Positions 35,350 to 43,850 of a DNA stretch of 64,000 nt are shown here, piece after piece. The stretch is from Mycolicibacterium nivoides (GTDB taxonomy: Bacteria; Actinomycetota; Actinomycetes; Mycobacteriales; Mycobacteriaceae), in contig NZ_CP034072.1 of assembly GCF_003855255.1 (NCBI RefSeq), positions 4,001,485 through 4,065,484 on the forward strand, given 5' to 3'. The position numbers and the translations under genes are program-made. The notes beneath the pieces were generated by a model, which searched no databases, was not told the origin of the DNA, and saw only the letters and a program-made list of their open reading frames with translations. Numbering within the stretch: position 1 is the stretch's first letter; each line of letters begins with the position of its first letter.

Positions 35350-36465
35350 TCACCAGCCCGCGGCCACCAGGAAATCCGGGATGATGTTCGTCCGGTGCGT
35401 GCGCTCGACCCGTAGGCCGTTCGCGTAGTCGATTTCGTGTACTGCCCTCGCCGTCGCGTCGTTGACGTAGGCGCGCCCCGCACCGACCTCGATCACGGGC
35501 GTGCCGACCGGAGCGGCGAGCAGTTCGAGGCGGCCGGTGTGTACGCCTGCCGCCACATCAAGGGCATGCAGAACGCCGTCTTGCGTCACGGCCAGCACGG
35601 TGGTGCCGCCGGCGGTGTTCACCGCGACCACGCCGGGCAGCCGCATCGACGCCCATCGGCGGCCGTCCAACAGCCACACCTCGTCACCGGCCACGGCCGC
35701 GAGCGAATTCCCGTTCCTGCGATAGCCGAACGGCCCCAACGGCTCGGGGGGCCGAACCGGCCCGAAAGCGACGCTCTCGGTCACCGGCGCTCCGCCGCGC
35801 CGGGAGATCTTCAACGCACCGTCACGGCAGCCGAGCACGACCGCCCGGCGTAGTGCCACCGCGTCGGTGACCGACGGGCAGTCTCCGAGCACGGCGGTCT
35901 GTTCGGCGACCGTGCTGACCAGCCCCCGATCGGAGACCGTCAACAGGTCGTCCCCCAATATGACTGCAGCCAGCGCTTTTTCAGACTCCTGAGCGACGGC
36001 CGAGGATGTGACCTCACCGCGCGCGAAGGCGTCCCGATCCAGGGCTGCGACGGCACCGTCAGCGCGGCGGGCAACGGCCCGCGCACCGTGACCCCGTACC
36101 GCGGTGACCCGCCCGTCGATCCGCCCCACCACGGCCGGTGGTGCGTCATAGAAGTGCGAATGGTCGCCGTGGTCGAAGGTCCACGCCCCGCCGTCCACGA
36201 TCGTCAGGCCGGCATCGTCGTGCAGGTAGGCGTACCGACCGTCGCCACTCACGGCGTCGACGCGGCCGAGCTGCCCCAGCCCGGTCTCGTCAGAGTCCGC
36301 GACATCGAGCACTGCGCCGGCACCGGTCTGCCGCTCCACCAGGATCAGCCGCGTCACCGGCCGATCCGCTTCCCGGGGCGACGCCGACTGCCGGGGATCC
36401 GGAGTGGTGGAGCACCCGGCGATCAGAAGGGCGACGAGCGCCATCACCAAGGCCCTGTTCAGCAC
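35350..36465 (-). CDS. Second AztD-like beta-propeller lipoprotein
   Basis: A 371-residue predicted lipoprotein (lipobox LIAGC). The mature part has repeated blade-like strands (RYAYLHDDAGLTIVDGG, ALKISRRGGAPVTES, VWLLDGRRWASM). The segment TFDHGDHSHFYDAPP is rich in possible zinc ligands and resembles an AztD feature. It is clearly a divergent paralogue of the following gene. A Zur-like box at 36485-36499 lies 20 bp upstream, so it is probably the first gene of a zinc-regulated operon. Its role as a zinc carrier is an inference. Confidence 0.7.
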   Translation of the reverse strand: MLNRALVMALVALLIAGCSTTPDPRQSASPREADRPVTRLILVERQTGAGAVLDVADSDETGLGQLGRVDAVSGDGRYAYLHDDAGLTIVDGGAWTFDHGDHSHFYDAPPAVVGRIDGRVTAVRGHGARAVARRADGAVAALDRDAFARGEVTSSAVAQESEKALAAVILGDDLLTVSDRGLVSTVAEQTAVLGDCPSVTDAVALRRAVVLGCRDGALKISRRGGAPVTESVAFGPVRPPEPLGPFGYRRNGNSLAAVAGDEVWLLDGRRWASMRLPGVVAVNTAGGTTVLAVTQDGVLHALDVAAGVHTGRLELLAAPVGTPVIEVGAGRAYVNDATARAVHEIDYANGLRVERTHRTNIIPDFLVAAGW

Positions 36466-36484
36466 CCCAAACTCTTATCATTAA

Positions 36485-36499
36485 TGACATTCATTTTCA
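36485..36499. promoter_or_regulatory. Zur box between AztD-like operon and bluB
   Basis: TGACATTCATTTTCA matches 13 of 15 positions of TGAAAATCATTTTCA. It lies 20 bp from the lipoprotein start and 49 bp from bluB, in an 82-bp divergent gap, so it may control both. Confidence 0.7.
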
Positions 36500-36547
36500 A
36501 TAAGGGAGGATGCTCGGCGCACCCGAGGGCCCACCTAAGCTCGACCC

Positions 36548-37207
36548 GTGTCTGAGCACGCCTTCAACCCCGACGAGCGCCGCGCCGTCTACCGGGCCAT
36601 CGCCGAACGTCGGGATATGCGCCGGTTCGTCCCCGGCAGCACGGTGCCGCCCGAGGTCCTCGGCCGGCTTCTGCAGGCCGCCCACGCGGCGCCGAGCGTC
36701 GGCCTGATGCAGCCGTGGCGGTTCATCCGGATCACCGACGATGCGCTGCGCGGCAAGATCCACGCCCTGGTCGACCAGGAACGCATCCACACCGCCGACG
36801 CACTCGGCTCCCGCGGCGACGAATTCCTGTCGCTCAAGGTCGAAGGCATCCTCGACTGCGCCGAGCTGTTCGTCGTCGCCCTCGGCGAGAACCGCGACCG
36901 GCACATCTTCGGCCGCCGCACCCTGCCCCAGATGGACCTGGCCTCGGTGTCCTGTGCCATCCAGAACATGTGGCTGGCCGCGCGCGCCGAGGGCCTCGGC
37001 ATGGGCTGGGTGTCGATTTTCGAGCCGTTACCGCTGGCCCAGTTGATGGGCATGCCCGCCGACGCCGAGGCCGTGGCGATCCTATGCCTGGGCCCGGTAC
37101 CCGAATTCCCGGACCGGCCGGTGCTGGAGATCGAGCACTGGACCGTCGGGCGCCCGCTGCCCGAATTCGTGGCCGAGAACGGCTGGCCCAGCGAGGCGTC
37201 GCCTTAG
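36548..37207 (+). CDS. bluB: 5,6-dimethylbenzimidazole synthase
   Basis: A 219-residue nitroreductase-fold protein with the BluB features RRDMRRFVPG, AAPSVGLMQPWRF, and LPQMDLASVSCAIQNMWLAARAEGLGMGWVS. BluB destroys reduced FMN to make 5,6-dimethylbenzimidazole, the lower ligand of vitamin B12. It starts at GTG 36548 beside a Zur-like site and ten bases upstream of the pxpA homologue. The location next to a cobalamin-riboswitch-controlled transporter supports the B12 link. Confidence 0.85.
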   Translation: MSEHAFNPDERRAVYRAIAERRDMRRFVPGSTVPPEVLGRLLQAAHAAPSVGLMQPWRFIRITDDALRGKIHALVDQERIHTADALGSRGDEFLSLKVEGILDCAELFVVALGENRDRHIFGRRTLPQMDLASVSCAIQNMWLAARAEGLGMGWVSIFEPLPLAQLMGMPADAEAVAILCLGPVPEFPDRPVLEIEHWTVGRPLPEFVAENGWPSEASP

Positions 37208-37216
37208 GCTGGACGG

Positions 37217-37978
37217 ATGGCTGCCTCCGTCGATCTCAATGCCGATCTCGGTGAGAGCTTCGGAGCGTGGAAACTCGGTGACGACGAGGCCATGCTCGGC
37301 CTGGTCACCAGCGCCAACGTGGCCTGCGGATTCCACGCCGGAGATCCGGCACTGCTGCTGCGCACCTGCCGCGAGGCCGCGGCGCGGGGCGTACGCGTCG
37401 GCGCCCAGGTGAGTTACCGGGACCTGGCCGGCTTCGGCAGGCGCTTCATCGACGTCACCCCCGAGGACCTGACCGCCGACGTGATCTATCAGATCGGCGC
37501 GCTGCAGGCCATCAGCCATGCCGCGGGTACGACGGTGAGCTACGTGAAACCCCATGGCGCGCTGTACAACACGATCGTCAGCCATCCCGAACAGGCGGCC
37601 GCCGTGGCGGCCGCGGTGGCAGCGGTGGACGCGGGCCTACCGGTGCTCGGCCTGTCGGGTTCGGCGTTCTTCGAGGAGGCCGGGCGGCGCGGGCTGCGCA
37701 CCGTCGCCGAGGCCTTTGCCGACCGCGCCTACCAACCCGACGGCACGCTGGTGTCCCGCCGCGACCCCGGCGCCGTGTTGCACGATGCTCCCGAAATCGC
37801 CGAGCGAGTGGCGGGCATGGTGATGAGGCGACAGGTCACCGCAGTCGACGGATCCGTCATCCCCGTCACGGTGGAATCGGTTTGCGTACACGGTGATTCA
37901 CCGGGAGCCGTCGAGATCGCCACGGCGGTGCGCGAGCGCCTGTCCGCTGAAGGGGTCACGCTGAGCGCGTTCTGCTGA
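37217..37978 (+). CDS. pxpA: LamB/YcsF-family protein, 5-oxoprolinase subunit PxpA homologue
   Basis: A 253-residue protein beginning [20 protein letters not shown], the family signature, with [12 protein letters not shown] and [12 protein letters not shown] further on. PxpA acts with PxpB and PxpC to hydrolyse 5-oxoproline with ATP. PxpB and PxpC are not next to it here, so its partners must be elsewhere or its role different. Together with bluB it forms an apparent operon (ten-base gap). Confidence 0.85.
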   Translation: MAASVDLNADLGESFGAWKLGDDEAMLGLVTSANVACGFHAGDPALLLRTCREAAARGVRVGAQVSYRDLAGFGRRFIDVTPEDLTADVIYQIGALQAISHAAGTTVSYVKPHGALYNTIVSHPEQAAAVAAAVAAVDAGLPVLGLSGSAFFEEAGRRGLRTVAEAFADRAYQPDGTLVSRRDPGAVLHDAPEIAERVAGMVMRRQVTAVDGSVIPVTVESVCVHGDSPGAVEIATAVRERLSAEGVTLSAFC

Positions 37979-38003
37979 CAGGTTCGCCTGGCATGATGGC
38001 CGC

Positions 38004-39005
38004 GTGGTGGCGAACCCGGCGGTGATGCGGTGGCGGCCGAGTTCCATGCAGGTTCTCGTGGCCGGGATCATCGCGTTGGCATTGGCCGGCACCACGCTGC
38101 GTGGGTTCGTCGAAAACACGCCCGATGTGGCGACGGCAGCCACGGTGTTCTGCGGCGTGTTCGTCCAAGCGCTGCCGTTTCTTGCCCTCGGCGTGGTGAT
38201 CAGCGGGCTGATCGCGGTCTTCGTGACGCCCGAGCGCCTGGCCCGCTGGCTTCCCCGGCGTCGCAGCGCGGCCATCCTGGCCGCCGGTGTCGGCGGCGCG
38301 GCATTGCCCGGCTGCGAATGCGGTTCAGTGCCGGTGGCGCGCAGGCTCTTCGGCGACGACACCGAAGACGGCACCGTGGGCGCGGCGGCGCTGACCTTCA
38401 TGCTGGCGGCACCTGCCATCAACCCCGTCGTACTGGTGGCCACCGCCGTCGCGTTCCCCGGGCACCCGCAGATGGTCGCCGCCCGGTGTGCGGCATCACT
38501 GCTCACCGCGCTGATCATGGGCACGCTCTGGGCCCGGTTCGGCAGCCCGGGGTGGATCACCCGCCGGCTGCCCAAGCCACACGACGGCGAGGGTTCACGG
38601 TGGGCGGTCTTCACCGAGGCCGCACGCCACGATTTCCTTTCGGCGGCCTCCTATCTCGTCGTGGGCGCGGCAGCCGCGGCGGCCCTGCACGTGCTGGTTC
38701 CGACGTGGGTGTACGAGCACCTGGCGGGCCAGATCGTGCTGGGGGTGATCACCATGGCGGCGCTGGCGGTGGTACTGGCGTTGTGTTCGGAGGCGGACGC
38801 GTTCGTCGCGGCCAGCCTGACCATGCTGCCGCTGCTGCCGCGACTGGTGTTCCTGGTCGTCGGGCCGGCCGTCGACATCAAGCTGTTCGCGATGCAGGCC
38901 GGAATGTTCGGCCGCGCGTTCGCCGTCCGGTTCGCACCCACGACCTTCGTGGTCGCCACGGTGGTGGCGACCGGCGTCGGCCTGCTGATCCTGGGGCCAC
39001 AGTGA
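38004..39005 (+). CDS. Permease, DUF318/YraQ family
   Basis: A 333-residue membrane protein with about eight to ten hydrophobic segments. The family's paired conserved motifs are visible: ALPGCECGSVPVARRL in the first half and ALCSEADAFVAASL in the second. Transported substrate of this family is not established; association with metal or thiol chemistry is suspected because of the Cys motifs. It overlaps the next gene (GTGA), forming a two-component unit. The GTG at 38004 follows pxpA by 25 bases. Confidence 0.8.
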   Translation: MVANPAVMRWRPSSMQVLVAGIIALALAGTTLRGFVENTPDVATAATVFCGVFVQALPFLALGVVISGLIAVFVTPERLARWLPRRRSAAILAAGVGGAALPGCECGSVPVARRLFGDDTEDGTVGAAALTFMLAAPAINPVVLVATAVAFPGHPQMVAARCAASLLTALIMGTLWARFGSPGWITRRLPKPHDGEGSRWAVFTEAARHDFLSAASYLVVGAAAAAALHVLVPTWVYEHLAGQIVLGVITMAALAVVLALCSEADAFVAASLTMLPLLPRLVFLVVGPAVDIKLFAMQAGMFGRAFAVRFAPTTFVVATVVATGVGLLILGPQ

Positions 39006-39718
39006 GCCGCGAAACCGAGAACGCACTGCTGCTGCTGATCGGGGTCAGCACCGCCATCATCGCCGTCTCCGGTGCCTACACCCGGTACGTCAAGCCGGGA
39101 CTGCTGCCGTATCTGGTGGCGACCGCGGTGTTGCTGATCGCGCTGGCGCTCGCCGCGATCGTGCGCGATATCCGGCACGGCCGCCGCGAAGGCGGCGCGG
39201 ACGACGCGCATGATCATCCGCACTCGCCCGGCGTCGCGTGGCTGTTGCTCATCCCGATCGCGCTGCTGGCCTTCGTCGTACCCCCGGCGATCCGTCCCGA
39301 CGCCGCATCGGTGACCGCGGTGTCCACCGATGTGCTGCGCCGTCCGTTCCCACCACTTCCCGACGGCACTGCTCCGGAGGTCTCCCTGCCCGACGCACTG
39401 ATCCGCGTGGCACAGGACTCCGCGGGCACCCTGGACAACCGCACGATCACCGTCACCGGGTTCACCATGCGTGACGGTGACCGCAGCGACCTGGCCCGGG
39501 TGGTGATCATCTGTTGCGCGGCCGACGCTCAGCTGGCCCGCATTCGCCTCTCCGGGCCGGCAGCGGCGCAGGTGGCCGGCTATCCGGACGACACCTGGAT
39601 CAAGGTGGTGGGCACGATCCCTGCGGGGCAAGGCGATTCGAGCCGGCGCGCCATCCCGACGATGACGGCCCTGAGCGTGACCCGCACCGATCCCCCGGCG
39701 CGTCCCTACGCCTACTGA
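39002..39718 (+). CDS. TIGR03943-family permease subunit
   Basis: A 238-residue protein with three N-terminal hydrophobic segments and a soluble C-terminal domain. A His/Asp cluster (DDAHDHPHSPG) lies between helices. The C-terminal part has NRTITVTGFTMRDGD and VIICCAADAQ, both typical of TIGR03943 proteins, which regularly accompany YraQ-type permeases. Starts at GTG 39002 overlapping the upstream stop. Its end overlaps the convergent FhuF-like gene by seven bases. The function is unknown; metal handling is plausible. Confidence 0.78.
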   Translation: MSRETENALLLLIGVSTAIIAVSGAYTRYVKPGLLPYLVATAVLLIALALAAIVRDIRHGRREGGADDAHDHPHSPGVAWLLLIPIALLAFVVPPAIRPDAASVTAVSTDVLRRPFPPLPDGTAPEVSLPDALIRVAQDSAGTLDNRTITVTGFTMRDGDRSDLARVVIICCAADAQLARIRLSGPAAAQVAGYPDDTWIKVVGTIPAGQGDSSRRAIPTMTALSVTRTDPPARPYAY

Positions 39719-40371
39719 TGCCTGAGCGCGCAATCACCGCACTTCGATCCGCCGGGCACCCGGTAGTACAGGCAACAGCTGCGTCGGCGGAACGCCCACC
39801 CGGTCAGGTGGCCGGTGCCGGTCAGATCCCCGGTGGCCAAAAGCGATTCGGTGACCTCGGCGACGGCGTCACTCAATTCCGGGCGGACCCGGGCCAGGTC
39901 GGCCGCCGCTGCGGCCAGGGCCGCCGCGGCATTGCCGTAGAGCAGACGCGGCGCCATCTTGACCCGGAGCCCCGCGGCCAGCGGCTCGAGATGGTCGCTG
40001 ATCACCAGCCGATACAACTGCTGGGCCAGCGGACCGTTGTCGTCCACGGGTCGCCCCACCGGACGCGGCAACCTGAGCTCGGTCCGGGCGGCATGGCGCT
40101 GCAGATCGGCGAGGTCGGGCAGCACACCGAATTGCAGCGCACACGCCAGCAGCGGTGACCACAGGCGCGAGGCATGACTGAACTGGACCAGGGATGCGCC
40201 GATACGAAGATCCGTCGTGTCGTTGCGCGCGCTGGTCGCGGCGACGAGGTCGGCGCAGCCGTCGTCATAGCAGCGCTGGACCGGAATCCAGTCGGTCGCC
40301 TCCCCGCCGACGGTGATCGCGAAGAACCCTCCGTACGAGGTGATTTCGCTCAGCTGGTCACCGATGTTCAC
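39712..40371 (-). CDS. FhuF-like (2Fe-2S) reductase
   Basis: A 219-residue protein ending in RRSCCLYYRVPGGSKCGDCAL, which has the CCx10CxxC cluster motif of FhuF ferric-siderophore reductases. The rest is helical without clear motifs. It ends the ABC transporter operon, starting four bases into the ATPase stop. Because a cobalamin riboswitch leads that operon, it may reduce Co(III) corrinoids or a metal complex after uptake rather than ferric siderophore. That role is inference. Confidence 0.8.
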   Translation of the reverse strand: MNIGDQLSEITSYGGFFAITVGGEATDWIPVQRCYDDGCADLVAATSARNDTTDLRIGASLVQFSHASRLWSPLLACALQFGVLPDLADLQRHAARTELRLPRPVGRPVDDNGPLAQQLYRLVISDHLEPLAAGLRVKMAPRLLYGNAAAALAAAAADLARVRPELSDAVAEVTESLLATGDLTGTGHLTGWAFRRRSCCLYYRVPGGSKCGDCALRHQ

Positions 40372-41153
40372 GGCCTCGCCCCGATCTTGGCAGGGACGGT
40401 GACCTGCGGCCGGCCGGTGTCGGCATCAATGGTGATCCGGGCCCCGACCCCGTACACCTCGGACAGTAATCCCTCGGTGAGGACGTCGGCCGGCGTGCCG
40501 ACCGCTACCATCCCGCCCCCGTCGAGCACGCAGATCCGATCGCAGTAAGCCGCAGCGAGATTCAGATCGTGCAACGCGGCGATGACCGTCGCACCGGTCT
40601 CCCGCAGCAGGTGCAGGGCCTCGTGTTGATGGCGCAGGTCGAGGTGGTTGGTGGGTTCGTCGAGCACGATGACGTCGGTGCGCTGGGCCAGCGCCCGGGC
40701 GATGAGCACGCGTTGCTTCTGTCCGCCCGACAGCCGGCCGTAACCGGCCCGGCTCAGTTCCGCGATGTCCAGCGCCGTCATCGCCGCGCCGATGATCTCG
40801 AGGTCCTCGGCGTTGTCGGCCTCGAAAGATCGCTTGTACGGTGTGCGGCCCATGGCCACCATGTCGAACACGGTGAGCTCGAAATCGCCTGCAGCTTCCT
40901 GCAATACCGCCGCGACCCGGCGTGCGGCCCGCTTGCCCGGCAGCTTCCACACGTCGGTGCCGTCGACCAGCACGCGACCGGTGCTCGGTCGCTGCGCCCG
41001 GTACAAGGTGCGCAGCAGTGTGGTCTTGCCCGCACCGTTGGGGCCCACGACGGCCAGCATCTCGCCGGGGGCGACCGACAACGACACGTCGGCGATCAAC
41101 GGTGTACCGCGCACCGTCACCGAGACCGCCTCGAACGTCACTGCCGCCGTCAC
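40368..41153 (-). CDS. ABC transporter ATP-binding protein, BtuD/FecE type
   Basis: A 261-residue ATPase: Walker [12 protein letters not shown], signature LSGGQKQR, Walker B VIVLDEP and H-loop ALHDLN. It is of the group that serves iron-siderophore, heme and vitamin B12 importers. The GTG at 41153 overlaps the permease stop. The upstream riboswitch points to corrinoid import as the task. Confidence 0.88.
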   Translation of the reverse strand: MTAAVTFEAVSVTVRGTPLIADVSLSVAPGEMLAVVGPNGAGKTTLLRTLYRAQRPSTGRVLVDGTDVWKLPGKRAARRVAAVLQEAAGDFELTVFDMVAMGRTPYKRSFEADNAEDLEIIGAAMTALDIAELSRAGYGRLSGGQKQRVLIARALAQRTDVIVLDEPTNHLDLRHQHEALHLLRETGATVIAALHDLNLAAAYCDRICVLDGGGMVAVGTPADVLTEGLLSEVYGVGARITIDADTGRPQVTVPAKIGARP

Positions 41154-42166
41154 GTCACGGCCTTCCGCCGCATCAGCCACAGGAAGAACGGCCCGCCCGC
41201 GAGTGCGGTCAGAATCCCCACGGGCAATTCCTCCGGCGCGGCCACGGTGCGGGCCACGATGTCGCACAGCACCAGGAACGCCGCACCCAACAAGGCCGCG
41301 GCCGGCAGCGCTCTCCGGTGGTCGGCACCGACCAGCAGACGCACCACATGCGGCATGATCAGCCCGACGAAGCCGATCGTGCCGCTGACCGCGACCATCG
41401 CCCCGACCATGAGCGCCACGACGACGAACATTCCCGCCCGGAACCGGTGTACGTCCAGGCCGAGCGAGGCGGCCGCCTCCTCGCCGGTATAGAGCAGGTT
41501 CAGCGATCGGGTGAAGGCCAGCAGTACGACCACACCGACGAGTACCGCCACCGCGGGCACCCACACCATGCGCCAGGTGGTGCCGCCCAGGCCGCCGAGC
41601 ATCCACCGCACGGCCGCCTGGGTCTTGTGCGGATCGTCCGAGGTGACGATCAGCAGGCTGGCCACCGCGGACAGCACTTCGGCCACCGCCACGCCGGCCA
41701 GGATCAACCGCGCTGTCGTCATGCGCCCGCCCGAGCGGGCCAGGAAGTACACCGCGACGAGCGCGAGGAAGGCTCCGAGGAAGGCCGCCAGCGGCACAGT
41801 GAACACCTGCAGCGCACCGGCGCCGACCACCAGGATCATCACGGCGCCGACCGATGCCCCCGAGGAGACACCCAGCAACATGGGATCGGCGAGTGGATTA
41901 CGCACCACGGCCTGCAGCGCCATCCCTGACGCCGCCAGGCCGGCCCCGACCACCGCACCCAGTACGACCCGGGGAAGCCGGGCGTCGAGCACGATGGATT
42001 CCCGTACCGCAGGCCAGCTCTGCTCGACCAGGCCCGGATGGACCGAGTGCAGCACGATGGCCCACACCTGCCCGGGCGCGATGGACACCGAACCGATCGC
42101 GACACCGGCGGTCATCGCCATCAGCAACAGCCCGGCCAGCGCGGCGAGGGTCAGCCGGTAGGGCAT
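41150..42166 (-). CDS. ABC transporter permease, BtuC/FecCD type
   Basis: A 338-residue membrane protein with about ten hydrophobic helices and the family landmarks DARLPRVVLGAVVGAGLAASG, ALQAVVRNPLADPMLLGVSSGASVGA and GLIMPHVVRLLVG. It forms the channel for a large cofactor or chelate. Its ATG at 42166 overlaps the SBP stop (TGATG). Second gene of the riboswitch-led operon. Confidence 0.9.
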   Translation of the reverse strand: MPYRLTLAALAGLLLMAMTAGVAIGSVSIAPGQVWAIVLHSVHPGLVEQSWPAVRESIVLDARLPRVVLGAVVGAGLAASGMALQAVVRNPLADPMLLGVSSGASVGAVMILVVGAGALQVFTVPLAAFLGAFLALVAVYFLARSGGRMTTARLILAGVAVAEVLSAVASLLIVTSDDPHKTQAAVRWMLGGLGGTTWRMVWVPAVAVLVGVVVLLAFTRSLNLLYTGEEAAASLGLDVHRFRAGMFVVVALMVGAMVAVSGTIGFVGLIMPHVVRLLVGADHRRALPAAALLGAAFLVLCDIVARTVAAPEELPVGILTALAGGPFFLWLMRRKAVT

Positions 42167-43137
42167 CAACTGAACCGGTCGGGGTGCAGCTGCCGGGCCA
42201 GGGCGTCCACTGCCCGGCCCACCCGGACGCCGACCACCACCGAGGACAACGGGAGGACCGCGAATCGCTGCTGGGCGACAGCCGGAACATGCTGCAGTAG
42301 AGGATGTTCGGTCAGAAACCGTTTCTTGTCCGCGACCGGCTGGTCTCCGTAGTCGTAGATCACGATGACCTCGGGTGCGCGATCGGCGAACTGCTCGAAC
42401 GACACGTCGCCCCACACCTTGGGCACATCGGCGAACACGTTGACGCCACCGGCAGCCTCGATCATCAGGTTTCCGATGCCCTTGCCACCCGAGGTGAACA
42501 CGGTCGCCTCACCGCTGTCGTAGACCGCGACCCGCACCGGCCGGACCCCGCGCAGCTTCGCCGCGGACTGCGCCAGCTCGCCATGGAGCTTCTCGATCTG
42601 CTGCTCGGCCCGGGCGGTGACGCCGAATATTGTTCCGATGTTGCGGATTTCGTCGTCAACGGTGGACACCGCGACGGGCTCGGACCGGCAATCCTCGATG
42701 TTGAGGTAGGTGTGAACACCGGCGTCGGTCAGCCGTTGCCTGCCGCGGCCCTCTTTCTCGTCGAACGCGCTGTCCCAGCCGCCGTAGACGAAATCGGGTT
42801 CGACGGCCAGCAGCGACTCGTAGGACGGGTACTCCTTGGCCAGCACCGGAACGGTGTCGTAGGCGGCCTGGTATTCGGGCAGGATCCGGTCGTCGAGATA
42901 GGACGTGCCGACCATGGAGTTCTCCAGGCCCAGCGCCAGCAGCGTCTCGATCGCGTGTTGGTTGAGCGCGACGGCGCGGGCCGGCGGCCGGTCATAGGTG
43001 GTGCTGACGCCGCAATTGTCCACGGTGACCGGGAATCCCGGTGGGGCGTCGCCTGCGGCGCCGGGTGCCGCGGTCGAGGCGCACCCCGACACCAGTAACG
43101 CCGACGTCAGTCCGGCGATCAGCCAACGAGCGGCCAT
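42166..43137 (-). CDS. ABC transporter substrate-binding lipoprotein, BtuF/FepB type
   Basis: A 323-residue lipoprotein (lipobox LVSGC) with a helical-backbone periplasmic-binding fold: PARAVALNQHAIETLLALGLE, VLAKEYPSYESLLAVEPDFV and a late VWGDVSFEQFADRAPEVIV. Such proteins bind corrinoids, heme or siderophores. The cobalamin riboswitch immediately upstream favours vitamin B12 or another corrinoid. First gene of SBP-permease-ATPase-FhuF. Confidence 0.87.
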   Translation of the reverse strand: MAARWLIAGLTSALLVSGCASTAAPGAAGDAPPGFPVTVDNCGVSTTYDRPPARAVALNQHAIETLLALGLENSMVGTSYLDDRILPEYQAAYDTVPVLAKEYPSYESLLAVEPDFVYGGWDSAFDEKEGRGRQRLTDAGVHTYLNIEDCRSEPVAVSTVDDEIRNIGTIFGVTARAEQQIEKLHGELAQSAAKLRGVRPVRVAVYDSGEATVFTSGGKGIGNLMIEAAGGVNVFADVPKVWGDVSFEQFADRAPEVIVIYDYGDQPVADKKRFLTEHPLLQHVPAVAQQRFAVLPLSSVVVGVRVGRAVDALARQLHPDRFS

Positions 43138-43169
43138 GGGCGTACCCGTCCTCTCCGGGGAGATCCGCC

Positions 43170-43275
43170 CCAGTACGTGAGGTGGCGACTGCGGTGTGTA
43201 TCTGGCTATACAGTGGCGGGACCGCGCCGGATTCTCACCGGCTTCCACGATCCGCAGTCGCCCTATCGCCGTCGA
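43170..43275 (-). promoter_or_regulatory. Cobalamin riboswitch
   Basis: On the minus strand the conserved core GGAAGCCGGTGAGAATCC (43246-43229) is followed by a GCGGTCCCGCCACTG segment ending at 43211, which contains the B12 box (43217-43211). The outer stem pairs 43252-43262 with 43184-43194. Downstream, TCTCC and GGAGA can pair near the start codon, suggesting the ribosome site is hidden when B12 is bound. It leads the transporter gene starting at 43137. Confidence 0.95.
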
Positions 43276-43282
43276 TGTTAGG

Positions 43283-43546
43283 TCAAGCGGGGCCGACCAC
43301 CGGCAGCAGCGCCATCTCCCTGGCGTTCTTGATCGCCGTGGCGACTTGACGCTGCTGCTGCGGGGTGAGCCCGGTGATGCGCCGGGACCGGATCTTGCCC
43401 CGCTCACTGATGAAGGTGCGCAGCAGGTGGACGTCCTTGTAGTCGACCTCGGTCACCCCGAGGGCAGTCAGTTGATTGCGCCTCGGCTTCTTGAGTTCGG
43501 TGGCCGGCGGGCGCTTCTTGGTGTTCTTCCGGGAGTTCGACACCAT
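43283..43546 (-). CDS. rpsR2: 30S ribosomal protein S18, zinc-independent paralogue
   Basis: An 87-residue S18. It has [20 protein letters not shown] near the C-terminal half and no Cys at all, so it is the zinc-free (C-) form. These paralogues replace zinc-binding ribosomal proteins under zinc starvation. Last gene of the rpmB2-rpmG2-rpsN2-rpsR2 operon; its ATG overlaps the rpsN2 stop. Confidence 0.93.
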   Translation of the reverse strand: MVSNSRKNTKKRPPATELKKPRRNQLTALGVTEVDYKDVHLLRTFISERGKIRSRRITGLTPQQQRQVATAIKNAREMALLPVVGPA

Positions 43547-43850
43547 CACCAGCTCGACTTCCGCACGCCCGGCAGTTCACCGCGGTGTGCCAGTTCGCGC
43601 ACCCGGACCCGCGACAGCCCGAACTTGCGCAGATGACCCCGCGGGCGGCCGTCGACCGCGTCTCGGTTGCGCAGCCGCACCGGGCTCGAATCACGCGGCA
43701 GCCGTTGCAGTGCCGAGACGGCCGCGGCTTTCTGCTCGCGCGTGCTGGCTGGTTGCGGATGGCCTCTTTGAGCTCGGCCCGCCGTTCGGCGTAGCGCTCC
43801 ACGAGTTCCCGGCGCTGCTCGTTCTTGACGATCTTGGATCGCTTGGCCAT
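43546..43850 (-). pseudogene. rpsN2: 30S ribosomal protein S14, zinc-independent paralogue, frameshifted
   Basis: The first 33 codons read [20 protein letters not shown] and on to AIRN, as expected for S14. From 43752 the correct protein continues only in another frame: [20 protein letters not shown], then [20 protein letters not shown] and a clean KSSW-stop at 43546-43548. One base appears to be missing in AACCAGCC (an extra C would restore IRNPASTREQ). The restored protein would be 101 residues with no Cys. The DNA length, 305, is not a multiple of three. Neighbours on both sides are intact and overlap it normally. It may be a real mutation or a sequencing error. Confidence 0.88.

Noticed and set aside
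41153..41606. 5' extension of the BtuD-like ATPase frame to 41606
   Set aside because: It lies over the permease gene, is Arg/Gly-rich and has no ABC features; the GTG at 41153 overlapping the permease stop is a normal operon start.
42166..43137. Iron-siderophore uptake as the function of the ABC transporter
   Set aside because: Protein families alone would allow it, but the cobalamin riboswitch immediately upstream favours a corrinoid; no iron box is seen there.
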